In this document: piece after piece, positions 1 through 7,764 of the stretch | Numbering within the stretch: position 1 is the stretch's first letter | How the letters are laid out: every line of letters begins with the position of its first letter | Assembly: GCF_000688255.1 (NCBI RefSeq) | Contig: NZ_JHYS01000001.1 | Coordinates: 310,001-374,000, forward strand | From: Simplicispira psychrophila DSM 11588 | GTDB taxonomy: Bacteria; Pseudomonadota; Gammaproteobacteria; Burkholderiales; Burkholderiaceae_C | Direction: 5' to 3' | Length of the DNA stretch: 64,000 nt | Made by a program: the position numbers and the translations under genes | Notes under the pieces: generated by a model | The model's input: the letters and a program-made list of their open reading frames with translations, nothing else | Told to the model about the DNA's origin: nothing | Databases searched by the model: none

Positions 1-1
1 T

Positions 2-1228
2 AACAATCTTCCTCATGGTTCGGATGCTCCATACTCCGCTACCACCTCGGTAAACCACCTATTCATCCCTGAGCCGGCTTTAACCTGCATCACATCAAAG
101 AGTACACCACAGCCCGTTATTTTACTGGTCATGGAGTCTTTATCCCTCTACCAAAGCCAATATCTTTCTGGGCTTGATGGATTCTTACCAGAATTGGATC
201 TCATTGCCAAAAAATACAGCCATCTCGAGTATTTTTACGCCAATGGATTCACTACCGATGGAGGTCTGATTGCATTGTTGACAGGCCATGTTCCACTGCC
301 TAGCATCAATCGATACAGAAGCACCAGTGCCTATCTCGGCTATGAGAAACCCAAGCAAGATCTTTTCAATCGACTCGCTAAAGCCCAGATTCCAGCCACG
401 TACTTTCGATCTGCGGACCAGGGCTTCCTGAATACTGGCGATTGGCTACGTCAATTGAACTTCAACTTTGTCGACGGCCCAGAAAATACTTTTTACAATG
501 GCATGCCCAGAGGCTCATTCAATGAGCCAGGCGATAAAGCTTTATACCAGCGGTATTTGCAGTGGTTTGACAAGGAACGCACATCAGACGTTTTCTTCTC
601 GGTTATACAGACCACTACCACCCATCCACCCTTTATCGTACCCGGCACCGAACTACGGGGAGAAGAAGCCGCGTTTCGTTACGCTGATCAAGCATTGGGC
701 GATTTTGTACGGGAACTAGAGCACCGGAAATTCTTTGACCATGGCACCCTTGTGATCACTGGAGATCATCGCAGCATGACCGCCCGTCGGCGTAACGAAT
801 GGGAGAGGATAGGTCGCGACGCGTATGCGCGGGTTCCCGCCATCCTTGTTAGCGCTGCACACCGCAACAGGGGTGCAATTAGGGGGACATGGCAACAAAC
901 CGACTTCATCCCATCACTGCTGGACACCATGGGACTGGAATCATGCACTAGTGATTTCGCAGGCCGCTTCCTTGGGCCCATCCAGCCAGCCAAATATATT
1001 CTGCATACACAGGGGGCAGAACGGGATCGCATACTGGTTCGAGTTCAAGGCAACCCGAAAATACTCGAGGTTCAACTCGATGGAGATAACACGCACTGGC
1101 GTATCGCGCCTGAAGAAGAAAATAACAATGAGGTGGTACGAGAAATTAATCGTGAACGATCACAACTGCCTGTGTCAGAGCCTGATTTCGCAGCCGGGGT
1201 ATTGCAATGGTATGGTTTAAAAAAATGA
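2..1228 (+). CDS. LTA synthase-like sulfatase / phosphoglycerol transferase, C-terminal part
   Basis: The reading frame is open to the left edge of the window, so the gene is truncated at its 5' end; about 409 codons are visible. The catalytic domain resembles the alkaline-phosphatase/sulfatase superfamily as found in lipoteichoic-acid synthase and phosphoglycerol transferase enzymes. The metal-binding start of the domain reads PVILLVMESLS, the expected Thr nucleophile region reads NGFTTDGGLIALLTG, and a later metal motif reads TGDHRSM. Related enzymes transfer phosphoglycerol or phosphoethanolamine groups to envelope glycans at the periplasmic face, and normally carry N-terminal membrane helices, which here would lie outside the window. 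The exact substrate cannot be told. An internal ATG at 131 is not a credible start because the fold begins before it. Confidence 0.75.
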   Translation, partial: NNLPHGSDAPYSATTSVNHLFIPEPALTCITSKSTPQPVILLVMESLSLYQSQYLSGLDGFLPELDLIAKKYSHLEYFYANGFTTDGGLIALLTGHVPLPSINRYRSTSAYLGYEKPKQDLFNRLAKAQIPATYFRSADQGFLNTGDWLRQLNFNFVDGPENTFYNGMPRGSFNEPGDKALYQRYLQWFDKERTSDVFFSVIQTTTTHPPFIVPGTELRGEEAAFRYADQALGDFVRELEHRKFFDHGTLVITGDHRSMTARRRNEWERIGRDAYARVPAILVSAAHRNRGAIRGTWQQTDFIPSLLDTMGLESCTSDFAGRFLGPIQPAKYILHTQGAERDRILVRVQGNPKILEVQLDGDNTHWRIAPEEENNNEVVREINRERSQLPVSEPDFAAGVLQWYGLKK

Positions 1229-1293
1229 TTCAAATTGCTTTTACTCGCACTCAATCGAACTATCAATAACAGCTAAATAATCCAAGGCCTGCT

Positions 1294-2235
1294 ATGAATT
1301 ACACATCTATTGAGAGCAATGAGCGGGTATGCACCTCCTCCCACAAAGGTCTAGTCATCGAGCGCGAAACGCACAAACTGGAAAAGCGCCTGTGCCGTGA
1401 AACCGGCAAGGCCATCGTGCAATACAACATGATCGAGGACGGCGACAAGGTCATGGTCTGCATGTCGGGCGGCAAGGACAGCTACACGCTGCTGGATATC
1501 CTCCTCAAGCTCAAGGCACGCGCCCCGATCCACTTTGACCTGATCGCCGTCAACCTCGACCAGAAGCAGCCGGGCTTTCCCGAGCATGTGCTGCCCGACT
1601 ATTTGACAAGCACCGGCGTGCCGTTCCACATCGAGAACGAAGACACCTATAGCATCGTCAAGCGCTTGATCCCAGAGGGCAAGACCACCTGCAGCCTGTG
1701 CAGCCGCCTGCGCCGGGGCATTCTGTACCGCGTCGCCGACGAGTTGGGCGCGACCAAAATTGCGCTGGGCCACCACCGCGATGACATCTTGCAGACGCTG
1801 CTGCTGAACATGTTTTTTGGCGGCAAGCTGAAAAGTATGCCGCCCAAGTTGGTCAGCGACGATGGCAAGCATGTCGTCATCCGCCCACTGGCGTTTGTCG
1901 CCGAAAAAGACGCCGCGCGCTGGGCGCAGCACCGCAACTTTCCGATCATTCCGTGCAACCTGTGCGGCAGCCAGGAAAACCTGCAGCGCAAGCAGGTCGG
2001 CGAGATGCTGCGCGACTGGGAAAAACGCTTCCCGGGGCGTGTAGAAAACATGTTTAACGCGCTACAAAACGTCGTTCCGAGCCATTTGCTCGATGGGGCG
2101 CTGTACGATTTCAAGAATGCGCGCGCTACCGGTATCGCCGACGAGAACGGCGACAAGGCCTTTGACAACGAAGAATTTGTCGCGTCGGCCCTGCCACTGG
2201 GGCAGTCCGGGGTGCAGGTCATTCACCTCGGCTGA
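1294..2235 (+). CDS. ttcA: tRNA 2-thiocytidine(32) synthetase TtcA
   Basis: TtcA thiolates cytidine 32 in the anticodon loop of certain tRNAs, using ATP and a [4Fe-4S] cluster, in the cytoplasm. The 313-residue protein has the PP-loop SGGKDS at residues 58-63 and the paired cysteines of the family, CSLC at 133-136 and CNLC at 221-224, which are expected to hold the cluster. The length matches TtcA proteins, with a short extra N-terminal tail before the conserved [14 protein letters not shown] segment; a later start is therefore possible. The gene is read in the same direction as the two genes that follow, with 36 bp to the lipoprotein gene. Nothing unusual was seen in the sequence. Confidence 0.95.
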   Translation: MNYTSIESNERVCTSSHKGLVIERETHKLEKRLCRETGKAIVQYNMIEDGDKVMVCMSGGKDSYTLLDILLKLKARAPIHFDLIAVNLDQKQPGFPEHVLPDYLTSTGVPFHIENEDTYSIVKRLIPEGKTTCSLCSRLRRGILYRVADELGATKIALGHHRDDILQTLLLNMFFGGKLKSMPPKLVSDDGKHVVIRPLAFVAEKDAARWAQHRNFPIIPCNLCGSQENLQRKQVGEMLRDWEKRFPGRVENMFNALQNVVPSHLLDGALYDFKNARATGIADENGDKAFDNEEFVASALPLGQSGVQVIHLG

Positions 2236-2271
2236 TCGGGGCGCCTGCCATCCTGTACCCAAGGAGCTGCC

Positions 2272-2880
2272 ATGCGCTGGATTCGAGTTTCATTTTTGTG
2301 CGCGGCGCTGGCCCTGGCCGGCTGCGCCAGCCAGCGCATCGTGGACAGCGATGTGCAGTCGTACTCGCATTTGACGGCGCTGCCTGCCCCGCCCAGCTAC
2401 CATTTTGAGCGCCTGCCGTCGCAGCAGCACCAGGACCCACAGCAATCCGCCATCGAAACCGCTGCCGCACAGGCACTGACCAAAGTGGGCATGCGCTTGG
2501 ATGGCACGGCGCCAGCGTACCGTGTGCAGGTCTACGCACACACGGAGCGCGCCCTCTCGCCCGACTGGTACGACCCGTGGTGGGATGGCGGCTGGGGGCC
2601 GGGCTGGGGGGGTGGTTGGGGCTGGGGTGGCTGGGGCGGGCGGGGCTTTTATGGCGGCCTGTCGATGCGCTTTCCGCCGCCCAGGCTGTACCGCCACGAA
2701 GTCGGCCTGATCCTGCGCGACGCCGTCAGCGGCAATGTGGCCTACGAAACCCATGCCGTACACGAGGGACTCTGGAGCGACAACCCGGCCCTTTTTGGCG
2801 CCCTGTTCGATGCGGCGCTGAGCGGCTTTCCGCTGCCACCGCAAGGCCCGCGCCGCATCCACATCGAGATCCCCCGCTGA
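2272..2880 (+). CDS. DUF4136-type lipoprotein
   Basis: A 202-residue predicted lipoprotein. The N-terminus is a lipoprotein signal peptide with lipobox LAGC and the acylated cysteine at residue 18, so the mature protein should be anchored to the outer or inner membrane on the periplasmic side. The rest resembles DUF4136 proteins, which are common in proteobacteria and have no firm function. A tryptophan/glycine-rich stretch around residues 103-130 (repeated GW and GG units) interrupts the domain and is probably a flexible loop. A good Shine-Dalgarno sequence (AAGGAG) precedes the ATG. The stop codon directly abuts the ATG of the phosphatase gene downstream, suggesting co-transcription. Confidence 0.8.
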   Translation: MRWIRVSFLCAALALAGCASQRIVDSDVQSYSHLTALPAPPSYHFERLPSQQHQDPQQSAIETAAAQALTKVGMRLDGTAPAYRVQVYAHTERALSPDWYDPWWDGGWGPGWGGGWGWGGWGGRGFYGGLSMRFPPPRLYRHEVGLILRDAVSGNVAYETHAVHEGLWSDNPALFGALFDAALSGFPLPPQGPRRIHIEIPR

Positions 2881-3519
2881 ATGCAAGCCACCCGCATCAT
2901 CGCCATCCGCCACGGTGAAACCGCCTGGAACGTGGACACCCGCATCCAGGGCCACCTGGACATTCCGCTCAACGACACCGGCCACTGGCAGGCGCGCCAA
3001 CTGGGGCGCGCGCTGGCGCAAGAGCCGGTGACGGCGATTTACAGCAGCGACCTGCAACGCGCCATGGCCACGGCCCAAGCGGTGGCCGACAGCACCGGCG
3101 CGCCTTTGACAGCCGAGCCGCACCTGCGCGAGCGCGGTTTTGGCGCGCTCGAAGGCCGCACCTTTGCCGAGATTGAAGTGGAACTGCCCGAGTTGGCGCG
3201 GCGCTGGCGCAAACGCGACCCGCACTTTACGCCCGAGGGCGGCGAGTCGCTGACCGTGCTGCGCGAACGCATCCGGGCCACCGTGCAGCGTCTGGCGGTA
3301 CAACACCCCGGTGGTTTGGTGGTGCTGGTGGCGCATGGCGGTGTGCTCGATGTGCTGTACCGCCTGGCCACGGGCCAGGCGCTGCAAGCACCGCGCACTT
3401 GGCAACTGACCAACACCGCCATCAACCGCCTGTTGTGGACGCCCGAGGGCCTGACCCTGGTCGGCTGGGCGGACACGCAGCACTTGGACGACGCAGGTCG
3501 GGATGAGACGACGGCGTAA
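2881..3519 (+). CDS. Histidine phosphatase family protein (phosphoglycerate mutase-like)
   Basis: A 212-residue cytosolic enzyme of the histidine phosphatase superfamily. The catalytic RHGE motif is at residues 10-13 (H11 is the phosphorylated histidine) in the context IRHGETAWN, and the second histidine lies in VAHGGVLDVL. The N-x-R-x-x-G region reads RIQGHLDIPLNDTG, typical of the broad-specificity GpmB/CobC-like phosphatases rather than of true glycolytic dPGM, which is longer. The actual substrate cannot be deduced. The ATG follows the previous gene's stop codon with no gap, so translation is probably coupled. A dispersed repeat (3541-3591) follows the stop codon. Confidence 0.85.
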   Translation: MQATRIIAIRHGETAWNVDTRIQGHLDIPLNDTGHWQARQLGRALAQEPVTAIYSSDLQRAMATAQAVADSTGAPLTAEPHLRERGFGALEGRTFAEIEVELPELARRWRKRDPHFTPEGGESLTVLRERIRATVQRLAVQHPGGLVVLVAHGGVLDVLYRLATGQALQAPRTWQLTNTAINRLLWTPEGLTLVGWADTQHLDDAGRDETTA

Positions 3520-3540
3520 GCGCTGCAACCAATTATCAGG

Positions 3541-3591
3541 CCAAAATAGCCTCTAGCCCTTTAAATACGTGCGCTAGCAGCTATCAATTAA
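3541..3591 (+). repeat. Dispersed ~50-bp repeat, copy A
   Basis: This copy sits between the convergent phosphatase gene and ung. It starts with CCAAAATAGCCTCTAGCCC and ends with GCTAGCAGCTATCAATTA. The same two-part pattern recurs at 4341, 26311, 44971, 59582 and 60122 (the last three in reverse or nearly so). I associate this kind of element with Comamonadaceae genomes; its function is unknown to me. Confidence 0.75.
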
Positions 3592-3600
3592 AGAGTGAAT

Positions 3601-4338
3601 TTAGCGCCAAGGCGCTGGGTAGCCTGGCAAAAACGCCTGCGCCTGACCAAAATGGCCGCAACCGATAAACGGCACTGGCGGGCGCAAGGCCGAGAGCGGC
3701 GACGGGTGATTGGCGCACAGCACCCAATGGCCGCAGTCGGCCGGAATCAGCGCACGCTTGGCTTGGGCGTGCGCGCCCCACAGCATGAAGACCACCGGTT
3801 GCGCGCTTTGTGCGACATGGCGCAGAACGGCGTCGCTCAGCAGTTCCCACCCCTTGCCGGCGTGGCTGGCCGGTTGGCCTTCTTCTACCGTCAGGCAGGC
3901 GTTGAGCAGCAGCACCCCTTGCTGCGCCCATGCCACCAGACTGCCGCCGGGCTGCGGCCACGGCGGTGACGGCACGCCCAGGTCGCGCTCAATTTCTTTG
4001 AAGATGTTGCGCAGCGACGGCGGCACACGCACGCCCGGCGCGACAGAAAACGCCAGACCATGCGACTGGCCACGTCCGTGGTACGGGTCTTGGCCGAGGA
4101 TGACGACGCGCACCGACTCGGGCGGTGTCCATTCCAGTGCACGCAATGGCTGCGGCGGAAAGATGACGGCGCCGGCCTGCAAACGCGCCTGTAAAAACGC
4201 CAGCAGCCCCTGCCCGGCAGCGCTGGCAAAAAAACCATTGACCAGCGGCTGCCAGCCGGGTGCCACCGGCCAGTCGCGCGGGTCGACGCTGCGCAGTTGC
4301 GTGGCAGCGTGGGCAGCATCCTCGAACAGGTCATTCAT
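3601..4338 (-). CDS. ung: Uracil-DNA glycosylase (family 1)
   Basis: Ung removes uracil from DNA, starting base-excision repair. The 245-residue protein has the family 1 water-activating motif GQDPYH at residues 82-87 (catalytic D84) and the DNA-intercalation motif HPSPLS at 211-216 (H211), plus the conserved LLNACLTV segment around 144-151. The length is typical. The gene follows trpC on the same strand, as in other Burkholderiales. The start codon is only a few bases downstream of repeat copy B (4341-4392), so its leader is largely made of that repeat and no clear Shine-Dalgarno sequence is visible. Function is secure; the exact transcription start is not. Confidence 0.96.
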   Translation of the reverse strand: MNDLFEDAAHAATQLRSVDPRDWPVAPGWQPLVNGFFASAAGQGLLAFLQARLQAGAVIFPPQPLRALEWTPPESVRVVILGQDPYHGRGQSHGLAFSVAPGVRVPPSLRNIFKEIERDLGVPSPPWPQPGGSLVAWAQQGVLLLNACLTVEEGQPASHAGKGWELLSDAVLRHVAQSAQPVVFMLWGAHAQAKRALIPADCGHWVLCANHPSPLSALRPPVPFIGCGHFGQAQAFLPGYPAPWR

Positions 4339-4340
4339 GG

Positions 4341-4392
4341 TTAAAACAGGCTGTAACGATTACTGCATAAGCGGTAATAGCTATGATTTTTG
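4341..4392 (+). repeat. Dispersed ~50-bp repeat, copy B
   Basis: A diverged copy in the gap between trpC and ung. It ends with GTAATAGCTATGATTTTTG, matching the 3' half of the other copies; the 5' half (AAACAGGCTGTAACGATTAC) is weaker. It lies directly upstream of the ung start codon, so it forms the leader of ung or separates it from the trp transcript. Confidence 0.6.
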
Positions 4393-4396
4393 AAAA

Positions 4397-5197
4397 TCAA
4401 CCAAACAACTGTGCCAATGCCAGGCCGGGATCATCCGCGCGCATGAAGGCTTCGCCGACCAAGAAAGCATGGACACCGGCAGCGCGCATTTGCTGCACGT
4501 CGGCGGGCGCCAAAATGCCCGATTCGGTGATCAGCAAACGGTCCGACGGCACATCTTTGATCAAGTCCAGCGTAGTTTGCAAATTCACTTCAAAGGTGCG
4601 CAGGTTGCGGTTGTTGATGCCGACCAGCTCGGTCTTGAGCTTCAAGGCGCGCTCCAGTTCGGCAGCGTCATGCACTTCGACCAGCACAGCCATATCCAGA
4701 TCGCGGGCGATGGCTTCAAAGTCCTGCATCTGCGCATCCTGAAGGCAGGCGGCGATCAGCAGCACCGCGTCCGCCCCCATGGCGCGCGATTCGTAGATTT
4801 GGTAGGCATGGACTATGAAGTCTTTGCGCAGCACCGGCAATTGGCAACTGGCGCGCGCTTGCTTCAAAGAATCGACGCTGCCTTGAAAGAATTGCTTGTC
4901 CGTCAACACCGACAGGCAGGCGGCGCTGGTGGTGCCGTCACCATCGGCGTAGCTTTGGGCGATGTCGGCCGGCTCAAAATCAGCGCGGATCACGCCTTTG
5001 CTCGGGCTGGCTTTTTTGATTTCGGCAATCACCGCCGCTTGCTGGCGGGCAATTTTGGCGCGCAGGGCGCCGACAAAATCACGCGTCAGCACGCGGCTCT
5101 CAGCGTCGGCGCGCATGGTGGCAAAGGACAGGCGTTTTTGCGCGGCAGCGATCTCTTCGTGCTTGACGGTGACGATTTTTTTCAGGATGTCGTTCAT
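4397..5197 (-). CDS. trpC: Indole-3-glycerol phosphate synthase
   Basis: TrpC closes the indole ring of tryptophan biosynthesis, converting carboxyphenylamino-deoxyribulose phosphate to indole-3-glycerol phosphate in the cytoplasm. The 266-residue protein is the monofunctional form. Typical segments include [14 protein letters not shown] (substrate-phosphate and catalytic lysine region), [26 protein letters not shown] and ITESGI near the end of the (beta/alpha)8 barrel. Its start codon overlaps the stop of the small upstream membrane-protein gene by 4 bp, so it is part of the trp operon and translationally coupled to that gene. Confidence 0.97.
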   Translation of the reverse strand: MNDILKKIVTVKHEEIAAAQKRLSFATMRADAESRVLTRDFVGALRAKIARQQAAVIAEIKKASPSKGVIRADFEPADIAQSYADGDGTTSAACLSVLTDKQFFQGSVDSLKQARASCQLPVLRKDFIVHAYQIYESRAMGADAVLLIAACLQDAQMQDFEAIARDLDMAVLVEVHDAAELERALKLKTELVGINNRNLRTFEVNLQTTLDLIKDVPSDRLLITESGILAPADVQQMRAAGVHAFLVGEAFMRADDPGLALAQLFG

Positions 5198-5379
5198 GGG
5201 GGAGTGTCGTTTTCAGAATCGGTACGGGGTGGCAAAGTGCTGGGCTGCTCATCGATAGGCGGCGAGCGCAGGGTGCGGCGCAAGGCATAGGCAAACAGCG
5301 CAATGCCGCCCAGCAACACCACCATGATGCCCAACCCGGCCCAGGTGCCGGGGTAGCTCCACATTGAAGACGCGTCCAT
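5194..5379 (-). CDS. Small single-pass membrane protein between trpD and trpC
   Basis: A 61-residue protein that I do not recognise. It has a short N-terminus, one hydrophobic helix (about residues 15-31, [19 protein letters not shown]) followed by arginines, and a polar proline-rich tail ending DSENDTPP. The positive charges after the helix suggest that the tail faces the cytoplasm. Its ATG lies 2 bp after the trpD stop and its stop overlaps the trpC start by 4 bp (ATGA), an arrangement that supports real translation. No enzymatic motif is present, and a link to tryptophan biosynthesis cannot be shown. Confidence 0.6.
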   Translation of the reverse strand: MDASSMWSYPGTWAGLGIMVVLLGGIALFAYALRRTLRSPPIDEQPSTLPPRTDSENDTPP

Positions 5380-5381
5380 GT

Positions 5382-6425
5382 TTACGCTCCGTGCGCCAGC
5401 ACTTGGCTGCGCGCGACCAGTTGATCCAATTTAGCGCGTGCGGCGCCCGAAGCCAGTGCTTGACGCGCACGCGCCAAGCCGTCGGCCATCGAGCTGGCCA
5501 CGCCGGCGGCGTACAGCGCCGCACCGGCATTCAGGGCAACGATGTCGCTGGCCGGGCCCGCCGCGCCGTCCAGCACCGACAGCAGCAGGTCGCGCGATGC
5601 TTCCGGCGTCTCGACCTTGAAAGCGCGGTTGCTGGCCATGCCCAAGCCAAAGTCTTCCGGGTGGATTTCGTATTCGGTGACTTGGCCGTTTTTCAGCTCA
5701 CCGACCAGCGTGGACGCGCCCAGGCTGATTTCGTCCATACCGTCACGGCCATAGACCACCAGCGCGTGCTCGGCACCCAGGCGCTGCAAGGCGCGCACCT
5801 GGATACCGACTAGGTCGGGGTGGAACACGCCCATCAGAATGTTCGGTGCGCCGGCGGGGTTGGTCAGCGGCCCAAGGATGTTGAACAACGTGCGCACGCC
5901 CAGCTCTTTGCGCACTGGCGCGACGTTTTTCATCGCCGGGTGGTGGTTCGGCGCGAACATGAAGCCGATACCGACCTCGGCAATGCACTGCGCAATCGCT
6001 GCTGGTGTCAGGTGGATGTGGATGCCCAGCGCCTCCATCACGTCGGCGCTGCCGGATTTGCTCGACACACTGCGCCCGCCGTGCTTGGCGGTTTTGGCGC
6101 CGGCAGCGGCCGCGACAAACATGGCGCAGGTGGAGATGTTGAAGGTGTTGGCACCGTCGCCGCCGGTGCCAACGATATCGACCAAATGCGCGCGGTCTTG
6201 GCTTTGCACCTGCACTTTGGTCGAAAACTCGCGCATCACTTGGGCGGCAGCGGTGATTTCGCCAATGGTTTCTTTCTTGACGCGCAGGCCGGTGATGATG
6301 GCTGCCGTCATCACCGGAGACAGCTCGCCCTGCATGATGAGGCGCATCAGGTGCAGCATTTCGTCATGGAAAATTTCGCGGTGTTCGACGGTGCGCTGCA
6401 GCGCTTCTTGTGGGGTGATGGGCAT
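5382..6425 (-). CDS. trpD: Anthranilate phosphoribosyltransferase
   Basis: TrpD transfers a phosphoribosyl group from PRPP to anthranilate. The 347-residue protein is the stand-alone form. The PRPP-binding loop [14 protein letters not shown] is clearly present at about residues 87-100, followed by [21 protein letters not shown] and, later, [13 protein letters not shown]-terminal helices ([12 protein letters not shown]...) match the family. It is part of the trp gene cluster on the minus strand, 56 bp after the Cys/Gly-rich small gene and 2 bp before the small membrane-protein gene. Confidence 0.97.
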   Translation of the reverse strand: MPITPQEALQRTVEHREIFHDEMLHLMRLIMQGELSPVMTAAIITGLRVKKETIGEITAAAQVMREFSTKVQVQSQDRAHLVDIVGTGGDGANTFNISTCAMFVAAAAGAKTAKHGGRSVSSKSGSADVMEALGIHIHLTPAAIAQCIAEVGIGFMFAPNHHPAMKNVAPVRKELGVRTLFNILGPLTNPAGAPNILMGVFHPDLVGIQVRALQRLGAEHALVVYGRDGMDEISLGASTLVGELKNGQVTEYEIHPEDFGLGMASNRAFKVETPEASRDLLLSVLDGAAGPASDIVALNAGAALYAAGVASSMADGLARARQALASGAARAKLDQLVARSQVLAHGA

Positions 6426-6481
6426 GGGAAGGCAAAAAATGTGAGATTAAAGCCGCAATCAGCGGCGTGTGGGATGGCGCT

Positions 6482-6775
6482 TTAGCGGCTCACCCCCCAC
6501 CACGCCAAAGCGGCCACGGCCAAAATGCTGATGGCAATCAACAGCGCCTTGAGCACTTGCGGCTGCTGGCTGGTGGCCGACGGCGGCGCAGCCCTGGAGC
6601 TGCTGCAACGGGATTGGCCACCACCGCCGCAGCCGCCCGAACTACAGCCTCCTTGGCTTTGGGTCTGGCTGGAGTGTTGGTTGACTGCCAACTCAGCCTG
6701 CACTTTGCGCTTGCGCTCCAGCAGCGGTGCCAGTTCTTCGGCGCTCAGAACGTTGGTGGGGTCGATAGTGCGCAT
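6482..6775 (-). CDS. Cys/Gly-rich small tail-anchored-like protein, unknown function
   Basis: A protein of 97 residues if translation begins at the ATG at 6775 (MRTIDPTNVL...); a TTG at 6820 would add 15 residues. I do not recognise the family. The N-terminal 40 residues look helical and charged (AEELAPLLERKRKVQAEL), the middle is rich in Gly, Ser and Cys (GGCSSGGCGGGGQSRCSSS, four cysteines), and the C-terminus is one hydrophobic helix (ALLIAISILAVAALAWWGV). The layout suggests a cytoplasmic domain anchored by its tail. It lies between trpG and trpD on the same strand. The Cys-rich linker could bind metal, but this is speculation. Confidence 0.55.
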   Translation of the reverse strand: MRTIDPTNVLSAEELAPLLERKRKVQAELAVNQHSSQTQSQGGCSSGGCGGGGQSRCSSSRAAPPSATSQQPQVLKALLIAISILAVAALAWWGVSR

Positions 6776-6829
6776 GGTGGGGTCGCTTTCAAAAATGAAA
6801 TTCGATAGCCGAATGGCCAAACACCTTTA

Positions 6830-7417
6830 TTAGGCCGTGCCCTGCGCCAAAAAGTTGCGCAGCATGGCATGGCCGTGCTCGGTCAGGATACTTTCGGGGT
6901 GGAATTGCACGCCCTCAATCGCCAATGTTTTGTGGCGCACACCCATGATTTCGCCATCGTCCGTCCAAGCGGTGATCTCCAGCACTTCGGGGCAGCTGGC
7001 GCGCTCAATCGACAGCGAGTGGTAGCGGTTCACCGTGAACTGTTCCGGCAGGCCGGCAAACACGCCTTGCTGCGTGGTGGTAATGATGCTGGTCTTGCCG
7101 TGCATCAGCTGCTGCGCGCGCACAATGGTGCCGCCAAAGGCCGCACCAATGCTTTGGTGGCCCAGGCAGACACCCAAAATCGGCAGCTTGCCGGCAAAGT
7201 GCTGGATGGCGGCGACCGAGATGCCGGCCTCGGCCGGTGAGCACGGGCCGGGCGAAATCACCAAGCGGTCAAGCTGGCCGGCTTGCAGCAGCACATCGAT
7301 CTCGGCCACGGTGATTTCATCGTTGCGCGCCACCGTGACCTCTGCACCCAATTCGCCAAAGTACTGGACGATGTTGTAGGTAAAGCTGTCGTAGTTGTCG
7401 ATCATCAACAGTTTCAT
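6830..7417 (-). CDS. trpG: Anthranilate synthase component II (glutamine amidotransferase)
   Basis: TrpG hydrolyses glutamine and passes ammonia to TrpE for anthranilate synthesis; in many bacteria it also serves PabB. The 195-residue class I amidotransferase domain starts [25 protein letters not shown]. The nucleophile elbow reads [10 protein letters not shown] with the catalytic cysteine in CLGH, and the His-Glu pair is in GVQFHPESI. It overlaps the chorismate mutase gene by 4 bp (ATGA), so the two are translationally coupled. Confidence 0.97.
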   Translation of the reverse strand: MKLLMIDNYDSFTYNIVQYFGELGAEVTVARNDEITVAEIDVLLQAGQLDRLVISPGPCSPAEAGISVAAIQHFAGKLPILGVCLGHQSIGAAFGGTIVRAQQLMHGKTSIITTTQQGVFAGLPEQFTVNRYHSLSIERASCPEVLEITAWTDDGEIMGVRHKTLAIEGVQFHPESILTEHGHAMLRNFLAQGTA

Positions 7418-7764
7418 GACGCGGACTCCGGCGGTGTAGGCAGCCCGCGCAGGCGCGCGAACTCGCGGTGCTCATACGCAATGTAGGCTTCCATCATGCT
7501 GCGGTAGATGGCTTCAAGCACTTCGGGCGAGCCGCCTTCAATCTCGGTGCGCGCACGCACCCGGGCGACGATGGCTTCGATGCGCTCTTCGTCGCGCACT
7601 TGGGCGTCGCTTTGCTTGATGCGAGCGGCTTGGGTCATATAACCGCCGCGCTGCACCAGCAGCGGCGCCAGCACGTCGTCAAGCGCATCAATGTGGCGAC
7701 GCACATCTTCCATCGTGGTGCAGTGCTGTACGTTGTCAATCGCGCGAGTCGTCGTTCCCATCAT
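7414..7764 (-). CDS. Chorismate mutase (AroQ type)
   Basis: A 116-residue all-helical AroQ-type chorismate mutase, converting chorismate to prephenate, the branch toward Phe and Tyr. Recognisable segments are [20 protein letters not shown] (helix 1 with the active-site Arg), [20 protein letters not shown] and [18 protein letters not shown]. The frame is open further upstream inside trpE, but the family starts here, and the ATG at 7764 overlaps the trpE stop by 4 bp (ATGA), which fixes the start. Sitting between trpE and trpG it places the enzyme competing for chorismate in the same transcript as anthranilate synthase. I have also seen such proteins annotated as isochorismate-pyruvate lyase-like; chorismate mutase is the best call. 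Confidence 0.88.
   Translation of the reverse strand: MMGTTTRAIDNVQHCTTMEDVRRHIDALDDVLAPLLVQRGGYMTQAARIKQSDAQVRDEERIEAIVARVRARTEIEGGSPEVLEAIYRSMMEAYIAYEHREFARLRGLPTPPESAS

Noticed and set aside
2290-3528. 412-codon open frame on the minus strand
   Set aside because: Antisense to the DUF4136 lipoprotein and histidine phosphatase genes, which have clear family motifs; Arg/Gln-rich shadow composition.
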